From the NCBI GenBank assembly GCA_903879465.1, contig CAIRLQ010000185.1, positions 1-17,983 on the forward strand: a DNA stretch of 17,983 bases, read 5' to 3'. The notes beneath the pieces are model-generated. The model saw only the letters and a program-made list of their open reading frames with translations. It had not been told where the DNA came from and did no database searches. Source of the stretch: an uncultured Opitutia bacterium. GTDB taxonomy: Bacteria > Verrucomicrobiota > Verrucomicrobiia > Opitutales > UBA953. Position numbers and translations under genes: made by a program. The stretch's first letter is position 1, and every line of letters starts with the position of its first letter. Shown here piece after piece: positions 6,741 to 14,531 of this stretch.

Positions 6741-7787
6741 TTATTTTCCGCCAAGGAGCCGCCAGCATGCCGCCAACGGTTGCCTAGAGAAGGCCCTCGC
6801 CAGCCAGACGAGGCTTTCCTTCCAGTGGCGCAGGGACCACGCCCTGCGCGCATATGGGACAAGACAACGGCGAACATGTCGGCCTCGCGGCAAGTGTCCG
6901 CGGAGTTCCCAGGTGCGCGCGATGTTGTCTTCCAGCCAAGCGCCCTCGAGCGGTTGGCCGGCCGGATGCAGCGCCGCCGCCAGGCATTCCAGTCGGAACG
7001 CGCCTTCGTCGGCCGCCCCGATGGACAACTCCGCGAAGATCTCGTCCCCGACCGGCGTGAGCCGGCCTTCCAAGGGGTCCGGTCGTCCGGCCCGGCGTTC
7101 GGCGGCGCTATGGCGCGCGGCGAACGCCGCCAAGGATTGCTGACGGCGGTGTCGGAAGGAAATGCTCCCGCCATGGATGCGATATCGCACCAGCGGCATG
7201 GGTAGGTTATCGACCGAGTGGCCATCCAGCAGGCGAAGCCACAGGTCATAGTCCTCGGTATGCAACAAGGCTTCGCGGTAGCCGCCGATCGCCATAAACG
7301 CCGCCCGCCGCATCATCACGGCCGAGTGAGCGAGTGCGGAACTACTGAGCATGGCCTGGGCTACGTTGGCCGGACCGGTCGGATAAGGCACTATTGCCGT
7401 CACCTGGCTGTTTTCGTCGATGGTACGAATCGCGCTCCCGACGGCGGCCAGCTCGGGATGGCTGTCCAGATGGGCGCGCTGGAGCGCAAATCGTTCCGGC
7501 TCCGCGATATCGTCCGCGTCGAGCCAGGCGATCAAGGGAGCCTTGGCGGAGCGTACGCCCAGGTTGCGGGCCGCGACCTGTCCTTGGTTCGTCTGAGTCA
7601 GGATCCGGCAACGAGGCTCAGCTCGGGCGAAGGCATCCAGCAGCCGGGGGGTATCATCCGTCGAGCCGTCATCGACGATCACAATCTCGAAATCACCCAG
7701 GGTCTGGGCCTGCAGGCTCGCGAGGGTCTCCGGGAGAAAGCGGGCGCCATTGAAGACAGCCATCACCACGGAAACGGCGGGAATCAT
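6741..7787 (-). CDS. GT2 family glycosyltransferase (paralogue of 9815-10882)
   Basis: 348 residues, cytoplasmic, with no membrane segment. The N-terminal GT-A fold shows VSVVMAVFNG at 5-14, nucleotide-binding VDDGSTD at 38-44, the metal-binding DAD at 90-92 within WLDADD, and the probable catalytic-base region TEDYDLWLRL at 177-186. The C-terminal ~120 residues are a helical tail typical of WcaA-like enzymes of capsule clusters. It shares full-length similarity with the GT2 at 9815-10882, including the tail (RGHLP-G-HVRRC against RSHLP-G-FVRRC), so the two arose by duplication. GT2 enzymes of this kind usually make beta linkages from UDP-sugars by inversion; donor and acceptor are unknown. 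It lies 52 bases downstream of the DUF268 gene. Confidence 0.93.
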   Translation of the reverse strand: MIPAVSVVMAVFNGARFLPETLASLQAQTLGDFEIVIVDDGSTDDTPRLLDAFARAEPRCRILTQTNQGQVAARNLGVRSAKAPLIAWLDADDIAEPERFALQRAHLDSHPELAAVGSAIRTIDENSQVTAIVPYPTGPANVAQAMLSSSALAHSAVMMRRAAFMAIGGYREALLHTEDYDLWLRLLDGHSVDNLPMPLVRYRIHGGSISFRHRRQQSLAAFAARHSAAERRAGRPDPLEGRLTPVGDEIFAELSIGAADEGAFRLECLAAALHPAGQPLEGAWLEDNIARTWELRGHLPRGRHVRRCLVPYARRAWSLRHWKESLVWLARAFSRQPLAACWRLLGGK

Positions 7788-7824
7788 CGAGGGCGATAGA
7801 ACCTGCCGCCGTAAGTCCCGTCCA

Positions 7825-7845
7825 GCCTGAAGCGGCCGCTCAGGC
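7825..7845. other. GC-rich hairpin across the stop codon of the DUF268 gene
   Basis: GCCTGA at 7825-7830 pairs with TCAGGC at 7840-7845, enclosing the self-complementary GCGGCCGC (7832-7839) plus one unpaired A. The DUF268 stop codon lies within it (7840-7842). No T-run follows on either strand, so it is not an intrinsic terminator; it may merely slow 3' decay or be chance in GC-rich DNA. Confidence 0.3.
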
Positions 7846-8643
7846 GGCCGGGCCGACCTTCCGGAAGGAATAGATCCCGCATCCGTATTCCAGCTGGGGG
7901 CCTTCGCCCTCTAGGGTCACATCTTGGTGCAGGTCGCCTTGGTCGTCGACATAGTCGAACCGAGTCAGCACGAGCCGGCACTCGCCAGTCGGCCAATTCA
8001 GGATGTCGCGCGGCGCGAAGATCCGATGCGCGTTGAAGCACACCTGGGCGCGTCGGCCGATCGGGAAGCTGATGTAGAGCGTGCCACCGGGCTTCAACAT
8101 CCGGAGCAGGTTCGCGAAGCCGCGAAGATGGCCGTCCGGCATGATCGGATCGGTGTAACGGCCGAGCCCGAAGTGCTCCAGGGCGTGGAGGCACGAAACC
8201 GAGTCGGCGATTTCCGCCGGAGCATGACCCTCCTTCATCAGGTCGGCTTGCAGGAAGCGGATGTTCGCATGTCCCGTCTCCTTGAGCGGGCGAACGTCCA
8301 TGATTTCGATCGGCCGGAAGGCGGCGACATGGGCGATGAAGCCGTCGATTCGCGAGCCGACATCGATATGGCGGGAAGGGTTCGCCTGATAGATCATCCG
8401 GGCGACGAGCAGGTCTTGATGGAAGTAGTGGCCATGGGCGCTTCCTGCCTGGTCGGAGTAATCGTAAAGGATCGGGAAGAATTGGTCGACCTGGCCGCCG
8501 CGCGCCAGGAATTCCCGATGATTATCGAGAAACTCCGGCAGCCATCGGACCGGCTGTTTCCGACGGTCGAGATCCTTCCAGATCTTCCAGAACCTCGGCC
8601 GGAAAAGGCTGCGCAGGAAACGCCATCGAGAGGGCTTCTTCAT
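7840..8643 (-). CDS. DUF268 methyltransferase-like protein
   Basis: 267 residues with a very basic N-terminus (MKKPSRWRFLRSLFRPRFWK) that may lie against the membrane. From about residue 70 the layout matches DUF268 proteins: HGHYFHQDLLVARMIY at 70-85, HIDVGSRIDGFIAHVA at 92-107 as the SAM-like motif I, IMDVRPL at 114-120, CLHALEHFGLGRY at 151-163, LLRMLKPGGTLYISFP at 179-194, and a closing CGIYSFRK. The fold is that of a class I methyltransferase, and bacterial members are found in polysaccharide clusters, but I know of no firmly assigned substrate. Fifteen bases separate it from the upstream oxidoreductase, so they are probably co-transcribed. It lies between the two GT2 paralogues together with that oxidoreductase. 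Confidence 0.8.
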   Translation of the reverse strand: MKKPSRWRFLRSLFRPRFWKIWKDLDRRKQPVRWLPEFLDNHREFLARGGQVDQFFPILYDYSDQAGSAHGHYFHQDLLVARMIYQANPSRHIDVGSRIDGFIAHVAAFRPIEIMDVRPLKETGHANIRFLQADLMKEGHAPAEIADSVSCLHALEHFGLGRYTDPIMPDGHLRGFANLLRMLKPGGTLYISFPIGRRAQVCFNAHRIFAPRDILNWPTGECRLVLTRFDYVDDQGDLHQDVTLEGEGPQLEYGCGIYSFRKVGPAA

Positions 8644-8658
8644 TTCAAGTTTGGGAAT

Positions 8659-9762
8659 TCAGGAGACGCGCTTGATGCCGAGCTTCTTAAGCGAAGGGTC
8701 CTTTGCCAGCGGAAGGTCCACCGGTGCACCGCCCGCTTGCGCCGATTGATACAGGGCGAGAATTAATTCGACGGCCTTGCGGCCTTCGGCGCCGTTGACG
8801 GCGGGCTGCTTGCCGGCGCGGATCGCGGCGATGGCGTCTTCCAGATTGGAGCGATGCCAGGCATGGCCGATGGCCTTAGGGTCGTTGGCGCCCGCGCCGC
8901 CACCTTCGGTGGCAGGTGCGATAACCGCGTCGTCAGAGGCCAGGGGCTTTTCGAATTCGAACGCGGTCAGCTTGTCGTCACGCAGCACGGCCGCGCCGGT
9001 CGTGCCATGAATACGGATCTCAGCGGGGAAGCCCGTCGCGGACCAACAGGCCGTCGAGCTGGCGAGCGTAGCCCGGCAGCCGTTGCCGAATTCGATCCAA
9101 CCGGTGACGGTATCCTCGACTTCGATGCCCGCGTGGGCGACCAGGCCCGCGGTGGCGGAAACGCGCTTAGGCGTACCGAGGAACCAGAGGAGGAGGTCGA
9201 TGGTGTGGATGCCTTGATTCATCGCCGCGCCGCCGCCATCGAGGGCGAACGTGCCACGCCAGGCCGCGGAATCATAATAGGCCTGGGTACGCCACCATGG
9301 GATGAGTGCGCCGGCCATGGTGAGTTGACCGAAACGGCCCGCCTCAATCGCAGCCTTGAGCGCGACCGCCCCCGCACAGAAGCGGCGTGGCAGGATGCCA
9401 GCGACCGTCACGCCGGCCTTGGCGCAGGCGGCGGTGAGCGCATCGCAGCGGGCAAGCGTGACCTCGAGGGGCTTCTCGACGACGACATGCTTGCCGGCCT
9501 GCGCGCAGGCGAGGGCCGGGGCGAGGTGGTCGCCGCTCGGGGTACAGAGGCAGACGATGTCGACGGCCGGGTTCGCGAGGAGCGCCTCGGGCGTCTCGGC
9601 GAAGGTGATGCCATGCTTGGCGGCGAAGTCGCGTCCCTTGGCGGGTGAGCGATTATAGGCCGCGACGAGCTTCGCGCCGGCGATCTCGGCGAGCGCCTTC
9701 GCATGGAACTCGGCGATCATGCCAGTTCCCCAGATGCCGAAACCAAGGGGCCGTTGGGACAT
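8659..9762 (-). CDS. Gfo/Idh/MocA family oxidoreductase
   Basis: 367 residues, normal for the family. The Rossmann fold opens with GIWGTGMIAEFHAKAL (9-24), then CTPSGDH at 73-79 and the catalytic-lysine motif EKPLE at 96-100. The second domain carries WWRTQAYYDSAAWRGTF (156-172) and GGGAAMNQGIHTIDLLLW (176-193), whose His186 and Asp189 match the usual catalytic His/Asp pair. These are NAD(P)-dependent enzymes that oxidise or reduce sugars, inositols or nucleotide sugars. In a glycan locus it may make an unusual sugar precursor, but I see no residues that fix the substrate. The ATG at 9762 lacks a Shine-Dalgarno sequence. The GT2 gene upstream in the transcript ends 52 bases before it. Confidence 0.92.
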   Translation of the reverse strand: MSQRPLGFGIWGTGMIAEFHAKALAEIAGAKLVAAYNRSPAKGRDFAAKHGITFAETPEALLANPAVDIVCLCTPSGDHLAPALACAQAGKHVVVEKPLEVTLARCDALTAACAKAGVTVAGILPRRFCAGAVALKAAIEAGRFGQLTMAGALIPWWRTQAYYDSAAWRGTFALDGGGAAMNQGIHTIDLLLWFLGTPKRVSATAGLVAHAGIEVEDTVTGWIEFGNGCRATLASSTACWSATGFPAEIRIHGTTGAAVLRDDKLTAFEFEKPLASDDAVIAPATEGGGAGANDPKAIGHAWHRSNLEDAIAAIRAGKQPAVNGAEGRKAVELILALYQSAQAGGAPVDLPLAKDPSLKKLGIKRVS

Positions 9763-9814
9763 GGACCGAGGTTATGCGGGAAAGGCGGATGAGGGAAAGG
9801 ATGAACCGAATCGG

Positions 9815-10882
9815 TCAGGCTCTCGTGCATCGCCGATCCGCGGTCAAAAGAGCCCAGCCCGCACTCAGCGGGGCGAGGGCGAAAGCTCGCCGCGTCCACC
9901 GCCGGGCGATTTCTGCGTGGCCTTGTTGTCGGCAGCGACGGACATAGGGAATGACGCAGCGGCGAACGAAACTTCCCGGCGGAAGGTGGGACCGCAGCCC
10001 CCAGGCCAGCTCCAGGTTCTCCTCGAGCCAGGCATCATCGTTATCCTGGCCGGCCGGCCAGAGGGCGGCCTTGAGGGATTCGAGACGAAAAGCAGCTTCT
10101 TGCGCCGGTTTGAGTCGGAGTTCCTTCAAGACGCCCAAGTCCATCGGCTGGTTGAACCCGTGAAGAGGGTCTGGCTTGCCGGAGCGGCGCGCGTGAGCGC
10201 AGTAGCGTGCGACGAAAGTGGCCAAGGCCTGTTGCTGACGATTGCGAAAGGAGACGCTGGTCCCGTGCTGCCGATAGCGCAGCAATGGCTCCGGCAGGTT
10301 GTCCAGTCCGTGGCGTTCACCGAGGCGAAGCCAGAGATCGTAGTCTTCGGCGTGGCGGAATGCCTCGCGGTATCCTCCGGCCGCCAGCACGGCCTCACGG
10401 CGCATCATGACCGACGGATGCGCGAGCGCGCAGCCGTGAAGCATGTCCGCGGCGACCGCTGCCGGGCCGCGCGGATAGGATTGCAGGCGGCCGAAGACGC
10501 CGTCTTCGCCGATGATCCGGATGGCGCTACCGAGTACGGCGACTTGCGGGTGGGCCTCGAGGAACGCGACCTGCCGAGCGAAACGTTCCGGCTCCGCGAT
10601 ATCGTCCGCATCGATGCGCGCGACCAGCGGCGCCCGGGCTTCGGCCAGGCCGCGATTGAGCGATGCGACGAGTCCGCGATTTGCCTGCGTGATGACCCGG
10701 TAGCGTACGTCGCGCGCGGCAGCTTCCGCGAGGATGGCCGTCGATCCGTCCGTCGAGCCATCGTCGATGGCCACGATCTCGAAGTCGCCGAAAGTCTGGC
10801 CGGCCAGGCTCGCAAGCGTCTCCGCCAGCCAGCGTTCGCCGTTATAGACTGCCATGACGACGGAGACCGATGGTGTGCTCAT
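9815..10882 (-). CDS. GT2 family glycosyltransferase (paralogue of 6741-7787)
   Basis: 355 residues from the ATG at 10882. That start overlaps the TGA of the upstream GT25 gene as ATGA, which implies coupled translation; a longer in-frame start at 10969 would overlap the GT25 gene by 91 bases and precede the family's normal N-terminus. Motifs: VSVVMAVYNG at 6-15, IDDGSTDG at 39-46, the metal-binding DAD at 91-93, then DDIAEPERFA, GSAIRII, an AEDYDLWLRL catalytic region, and a helical tail containing VRRCVIPYVRR. It is similar along its whole length to the GT2 at 6741-7787, including the same DDIAEPERFA block, but the acceptor-side residues differ enough that the two may add different sugars. 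It probably belongs to one leftward transcript with GT25. Confidence 0.94.
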   Translation of the reverse strand: MSTPSVSVVMAVYNGERWLAETLASLAGQTFGDFEIVAIDDGSTDGSTAILAEAAARDVRYRVITQANRGLVASLNRGLAEARAPLVARIDADDIAEPERFARQVAFLEAHPQVAVLGSAIRIIGEDGVFGRLQSYPRGPAAVAADMLHGCALAHPSVMMRREAVLAAGGYREAFRHAEDYDLWLRLGERHGLDNLPEPLLRYRQHGTSVSFRNRQQQALATFVARYCAHARRSGKPDPLHGFNQPMDLGVLKELRLKPAQEAAFRLESLKAALWPAGQDNDDAWLEENLELAWGLRSHLPPGSFVRRCVIPYVRRCRQQGHAEIARRWTRRAFALAPLSAGWALLTADRRCTRA

Positions 10883-11637
10883 CGACTTCGTGCCCACCTC
10901 AGCCCGAGAGACCAGAGGGTTTTTTCTCGATGCCAAGCGAGTCTCCAATTGCGGAGCGCCCGGAGCCATTCTCGGTGCCCCCGAGCTAGCAACGGCAGGG
11001 GAGGCTTGCGCCTTTCGCCGATGAGCGAGTTGCCGTCATCCTCATGGCGAACCAATTCGGGAAGCACGTGCATGATCACGCATGCATGGGCCGGCTCATC
11101 ATCCATGTGGTCGTCAACGGTCTGCCAGAACCGGGCGGAGCTGCGGAGCAAAGCAGCGGCGGCGGCCGGGTCGAGCAGGTAAGCTACGGCGGAGTGTCCG
11201 GCCGACAGCGGCCGGATGATTTCCAGTCCGCACGTGAGCCGCCGCCAGAGCTTCGCTCGAGGATGGCGCTGGCTGAAGAGCCGGAGGATGACCTTCGTGC
11301 CGGCGACAGTCTCGGCTAATTCTCCAAGCTTGTCGGCCGTATCGTCCCGCAGCCGCGCGTCATCTTCCAGGATAAGGCATGGGCAATGTCCCTCGGCCAC
11401 CTTCGCCCAGGCTGTTTTATGTGCGAGAAAGCAACCCACTTCGCCGCGGGTCAGGCCATAGCCCAACATGCGGCTACGAGTCAGATGGTCGTAGCCTGGC
11501 TCGTCTTCGGCCGGGCCTTCCACGAAGACAGCCGGCAGGAAAATGGCGTTTAACCCCAAAACGGATAGATGGGCTTCCAGTAATGTTCGCCGCCGACTCC
11601 CGGGCCTGCTTATGGCGATGATCTGACAGTGGCGCAT
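10879..11637 (-). CDS. GT25 family glycosyltransferase (LPS biosynthesis type), first copy
   Basis: 252 residues. GT25 includes the LgtB/LgtE and Lex1 galactosyltransferases of lipooligosaccharide. Signature pieces are present: an IIAISRPGSRR start at 6-16 in place of the usual INL-R, GYGLTRGEVGCFLAHKTAW at 59-77, and the acidic CLILEDDARL at 87-96, whose EDD is the metal/nucleotide site. An HMDDEPAH segment at about 195-202 corresponds to the family's second acidic block. The C-terminal ~50 residues are rich in Arg, Trp and Leu. It is the first gene of the leftward run: upstream is a 198-base divergent gap to the GT10 gene, and it overlaps the following GT2 by ATGA. The sugar transferred is not known. 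Confidence 0.88.
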   Translation of the reverse strand: MRHCQIIAISRPGSRRRTLLEAHLSVLGLNAIFLPAVFVEGPAEDEPGYDHLTRSRMLGYGLTRGEVGCFLAHKTAWAKVAEGHCPCLILEDDARLRDDTADKLGELAETVAGTKVILRLFSQRHPRAKLWRRLTCGLEIIRPLSAGHSAVAYLLDPAAAAALLRSSARFWQTVDDHMDDEPAHACVIMHVLPELVRHEDDGNSLIGERRKPPLPLLARGHREWLRALRNWRLAWHREKTLWSLGLRWARSR

Positions 11638-11835
11638 CCGGCAGGATTAGGTGCCAAGACCAAGGAGACCGCAAATCGTAAAAAGCCGGCGCCCGCGATT
11701 CCCGTCATTCTCTTCCCCGCGACGGGGTCCGTCTTGCACGTGGCAGAGATGACCCTAGATGATTAGCGTGGATTAAAGGGGACAGGCATTTATGCACCAT
11801 GCTGTCCGCTGCCTTCCGCCCCTTCTCGCCCGACG
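11638..11835. other. Divergent intergenic region between GT25 and GT10 genes
   Basis: 198 bases that should carry promoters for both directions. A weak rightward sigma70-like pair is TTGCAC at 11734-11739 and TAGATG at 11756-11761 (16-base spacer); the -10 is poor. A short hairpin GACGG-GGT-CCGTC lies at 11721-11733. No open frame or repeat copy was seen. Confidence 0.35.
11780..11807 (+). promoter_or_regulatory. Stem-loop in the leader of the GT10 gene
   Basis: GGACAG-G-CAT at 11780-11789 pairs with ATG-CTGTCC at 11799-11807, a 9-bp stem with one bulged G and a 9-base loop, 28 bases before the GT10 start codon. It would be transcribed if the promoter is upstream of it. There is no following T-run. 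Function unknown; chance cannot be excluded. Confidence 0.35.
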
Positions 11836-12849
11836 ATGATTTACGCCTCAGTATTTTACAGAAAATATTCGAATGACGCCCTCTTCACGCCAGGCGCCGG
11901 CGAAAATAACGGCGAATTTTACCTCCCCTACGCCAAGCTGAGAGAGAAGTTTCTAGAGAAGGGTATCGAGCTGCACACGCCGGATAGGAACGAGGGAAGA
12001 AAAGTCGCGTTCGAGATCCACATCAATTGTCGGCGCAGGGCTCCGTCAGCCAGGGCTTACGTCTATCTTTTCGAGAACCCGCTGATCCGTCCGCTTAATC
12101 GCGATCAAAGGGCCTTGGCCCGCTACGCGAAGTGGTTCACCTGGGATGGAGAGCTGCTCGGCGACCCCAGGTCAGTCCGGCTTGCCTATCCCCATCGGCT
12201 GAAGTTTGATGCTTGGAACGGACCCGAGCAGCGCCCGCTCTTCTGCGTGATGGTCGCTTCTAACAAGGCGTTGCCGTCGTTCGACCCGCGCAGCCAGTAC
12301 CATACGCGCGTGCGCATCCTCGAGTGGTATGAGCGTCACGCCCAGGTGGATTTCCATCTTTACGGCCAAGGGTGGGATCGCCCGGCCGCCTTGTCCGGCC
12401 GCATGGGCCGCGTCATCAACCAGTTCCGCAAGATTGCCGCCCGGATCTTGCCGACCAAGTTGCTTTACGCGACATGGCGTGGGCCGGTCGACGACAAGCT
12501 GGCGCTACTTGCCCGAGCACGCTTCTGCATGGCGCACGAGAACTGCCGCGACCTCCCCGGCTACGTGACGGAGAAGATGTTCGATTGCTTCCGCGTCGGC
12601 TGCGTGCCGATCTACGTAGGGCCTAAAGAAATCGCCGAGCTGGTCCCGCCGGATTGCTTCATCGATGGGCGGGCTTTTGCCACCCCGGCGGAGCTGGACG
12701 CCTTCCTGCGGAGCATCGACGACGTCGCCTATCGCGGGTATCAGGATCGCATCGGAGATTTCCTGCGGTCCGCGGCGGCCAAGCCTTTCACCCAGGAGCA
12801 TTTCGTGGAAACCATCGTGCGGGAAATCGGCGCTGATTTAGGCCTCTAA
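11836..12849 (+). CDS. GT10 family fucosyltransferase (alpha-1,3/4-type), first copy
   Basis: 337 residues. GT10 enzymes transfer fucose from GDP-fucose, usually alpha-1,3 or alpha-1,4 to GlcNAc or glucose. The C-terminal GDP-fucose domain shows the family block from about 229 to 262: RFCMAHENC, then GYVTEKMFDCF, then CVPIYVG. The Glu of HENC and the Lys of TEK correspond to the conserved catalytic and nucleotide-binding residues. The N-terminal half has FENP at 79-82 and a central CVMVASNK at 137-144, matching the usual VSNP region loosely. It is a distant relative, not a close duplicate, of the GT10 at 14532-15530. It is divergently oriented from the GT25 gene. The ATG has no Shine-Dalgarno sequence and follows a pyrimidine-rich leader. 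Confidence 0.88.
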   Translation: MIYASVFYRKYSNDALFTPGAGENNGEFYLPYAKLREKFLEKGIELHTPDRNEGRKVAFEIHINCRRRAPSARAYVYLFENPLIRPLNRDQRALARYAKWFTWDGELLGDPRSVRLAYPHRLKFDAWNGPEQRPLFCVMVASNKALPSFDPRSQYHTRVRILEWYERHAQVDFHLYGQGWDRPAALSGRMGRVINQFRKIAARILPTKLLYATWRGPVDDKLALLARARFCMAHENCRDLPGYVTEKMFDCFRVGCVPIYVGPKEIAELVPPDCFIDGRAFATPAELDAFLRSIDDVAYRGYQDRIGDFLRSAAAKPFTQEHFVETIVREIGADLGL

Positions 12850-12908
12850 GGCGATCCGAGCGCTGACTCGTTTGGTGGTGTCACAGGTTAAAGGTTTACA
12901 GGAAAATT

Positions 12909-12929
12909 TTTGGCACAAAATTAGCCAAA
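12909..12929. promoter_or_regulatory. Palindrome directly before the start of the next gene
   Basis: TTTGGC (12909-12914) and GCCAAA (12924-12929) are inverted around nine AT-rich bases, and the right arm ends directly before the GTG start codon. It could be an operator or an RNA hairpin at the ribosome entry site. The arms are short, so chance is possible. Confidence 0.35.
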
Positions 12930-13706
12930 GTGAAGATTCACCTTCTCAGTTTCGCGAGCTCGCGCCTCGGGTCGTTGCATAGGCTCCAGCGGGAAGCCGA
13001 GGCGATGGGGTGTTTCGAGTCCGTCACCCTGCTGAGCGCCGGCGACTTGGGGGCGGACTATTGGTCGGCCTGCGGTGATTTCGTCCGCACGCAACCGCAG
13101 CGCGGCTACGGATTCTGGACGTGGAAGCCCTACATCATTCAGCGCCATCTCGCGTCGCTGCCCGAGGGCGACGTCCTGCTGTATGTGGACGCTGGGTATT
13201 CGCTGAACGAGGAAGGGAGGGCGCGCTTCCAGGACTACATTGCCCGCACCTGCGCTCATCCAGCGGGCTGGTTTGTTTTTGAGACCGGCCATCCGATCGG
13301 CCCCTACACCAAGCGCTCCCTGTTGCGGAAGCATGGGGCCGACGACGCGACGTCGCGGGCCCTCCCGATGCTGCAGGCGGGATGCCAGTTCATCGTTGCG
13401 CGCCCGGATAACCTCGCCCTGGCGAAGCAATGGTTCCAGGCCATGCAGGAGAGGGCCCTGATTGATGACTCGGCCGCCGCCGACGAAGTCATCGGCTTCA
13501 TCGCCCATCGCCATGACCAGAGCGTCTTTTCGATTCTCGCCCACCGCCGCGGCGTCGATCACGCCGAGGACGAGACGGATTGGGGGCCTGATTGGAACGC
13601 ACATCTGGACTATCCGTTGCATACGCGGCGCTGGAAGCACCGTATCGGCTGGCCAACGACCTGGCTACGTCGGCCTTGGCTTGGGCGCCTCCTTCGCCGG
13701 ATTTAA
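12930..13706 (+). CDS. Uncharacterised glycosyltransferase-like protein
   Basis: 258 residues starting at a GTG. I do not recognise a numbered CAZy family with certainty. The opening KIHLLSFASS is a beta-strand typical of a nucleotide-sugar fold. RGYGFWTWKPYII at 58-70 and LLYVDAGYSLN at 83-93 form a pattern seen in poorly described capsule-cluster proteins; the DAG could play the part of a DxD metal site. A MLQAGCQFIVAR segment at about 146-157 and a His/Asp-rich stretch HRHDQSVFSILAH at 193-205 look like acceptor-side elements. The tail is very basic (RRPWLGRLLRR) and may bind the membrane surface. It lies 80 bases after the GT10 gene on the same strand, and its end converges with the GT25 gene after 14 bases. 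A glycan-assembly role is inferred from context. Confidence 0.75.
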   Translation: MKIHLLSFASSRLGSLHRLQREAEAMGCFESVTLLSAGDLGADYWSACGDFVRTQPQRGYGFWTWKPYIIQRHLASLPEGDVLLYVDAGYSLNEEGRARFQDYIARTCAHPAGWFVFETGHPIGPYTKRSLLRKHGADDATSRALPMLQAGCQFIVARPDNLALAKQWFQAMQERALIDDSAAADEVIGFIAHRHDQSVFSILAHRRGVDHAEDETDWGPDWNAHLDYPLHTRRWKHRIGWPTTWLRRPWLGRLLRRI

Positions 13707-13720
13707 TCTAAGACGCCAAC

Positions 13721-14461
13721 CTAGCGCAGAAAGGCTTCTACGAATCCGTGCAAAAAGCGGCGAATCTCTTTGTTCGCCCGGAAGAAAAATAGCCGCCCTC
13801 GCCGCCCCAGCGAATCGTCGCGACCTTCCTTGTCGGCGTAGCCGATGGTGGAGGTATTGGCGGCATCGGTTAGTGCTGCCGGCATCGGACGCACGCCGCG
13901 GATACGCAGCCCGGTCTCCCAAGGGCGATCTAGAGCGTGGTCGACCTGCTCCGTAATCGGACGCAAGGACTTCAGCAGGGCCTCGGCCCCGTGGCGATTC
14001 ACGGCATAGGCCGCCGACGAAGTTGTCCGGGTAAGGTGCACGACGAGATGGTGGGCTCCATCTAGGCGACGCTTTCGGATTGGCATACCCGCATGAATAC
14101 AGAAGAGCTTCACGAGATCCCAATCGTCTTTTTCGCCCAGCGCCCGGAGAATCTCGGCGCAGTCCGGAAGCAGCTCGACGTCGTCTTCCAGTACTACGCA
14201 CCATGGAGCTTCGGAGCGCAGGAACAACTCCAAGGCCTTGAGGTGGCTTAGGGTGCAGCCGACTTCGCCGGGGCGGGGTGCCGGCCGACGGTTACGTATC
14301 GAGTAACGTGCCGAATCTACCAGCTGCTCCCAGTCCGGGACTTCTTTGCCAAGCACGGCAGCGACCCGGACATACTCGAACCCTCGTGAGCGAAGGTGCG
14401 CATCCAGCGCCGCCATTCGCTCTTTATCCTTGTCCAAATTAATTACGTAGATGGGCGGCAT
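13721..14461 (-). CDS. GT25 family glycosyltransferase, second copy
   Basis: 246 residues, and a more typical GT25 than the one at 10879-11637. It has IYVINLDKDKERMAAL at 4-19, the GEVGCTLSHLKAL block at 65-77, VVLEDDVELL at 89-98 with the EDD site, and TTSSAAYAVNRHGAEALL at about 145-162. EQVDHALD near 171-178 is the usual second acidic site. The tail NKEIRRFLHG is basic. The family transfers galactose or other sugars onto lipooligosaccharide or glycoprotein glycans. It lies 70 bases downstream of the second GT10 gene on the same strand, so dnaE, GT10 and GT25 may form one transcript. The weak GAG before the ATG is not a convincing Shine-Dalgarno sequence. Confidence 0.92.
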   Translation of the reverse strand: MPPIYVINLDKDKERMAALDAHLRSRGFEYVRVAAVLGKEVPDWEQLVDSARYSIRNRRPAPRPGEVGCTLSHLKALELFLRSEAPWCVVLEDDVELLPDCAEILRALGEKDDWDLVKLFCIHAGMPIRKRRLDGAHHLVVHLTRTTSSAAYAVNRHGAEALLKSLRPITEQVDHALDRPWETGLRIRGVRPMPAALTDAANTSTIGYADKEGRDDSLGRRGRLFFFRANKEIRRFLHGFVEAFLR

Positions 14462-14531
14462 ACTCGAAGCAACACGCAGGAACTTTGACCCTCAAGGGGT
14501 GGTATCAATCCAAAAAGTCCGGGGCATTAAG

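Noticed and set aside
7825..7845. Intrinsic terminator after the DUF268 gene
   Set aside because: Strong GC hairpin but no T-run on either strand.
7924..9648. Plus-strand frames of 264-280 codons
   Set aside because: Both are antisense to the DUF268 and Gfo/Idh/MocA genes, whose family motifs are intact on the minus strand.
10883..10969. Longer N-terminus of the second GT2
   Set aside because: The ATG at 10882 forms an ATGA overlap with the GT25 stop and gives the normal GT2 N-terminus; the longer form overlaps GT25 by 91 bases.
9719..11182. 487-codon open frame on the plus strand
   Set aside because: It lies antisense to the GT2 and GT25 genes, which have clear motifs; the protein has no recognisable domain, and long antisense frames are expected at this GC content.
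12911..12926. Sigma54-like TGGCAC-N5-TAGC with GG-N10-GC spacing
   Set aside because: The -12 element would be four bases before the start codon, placing the transcript start inside the gene; better explained by the palindrome or by chance.
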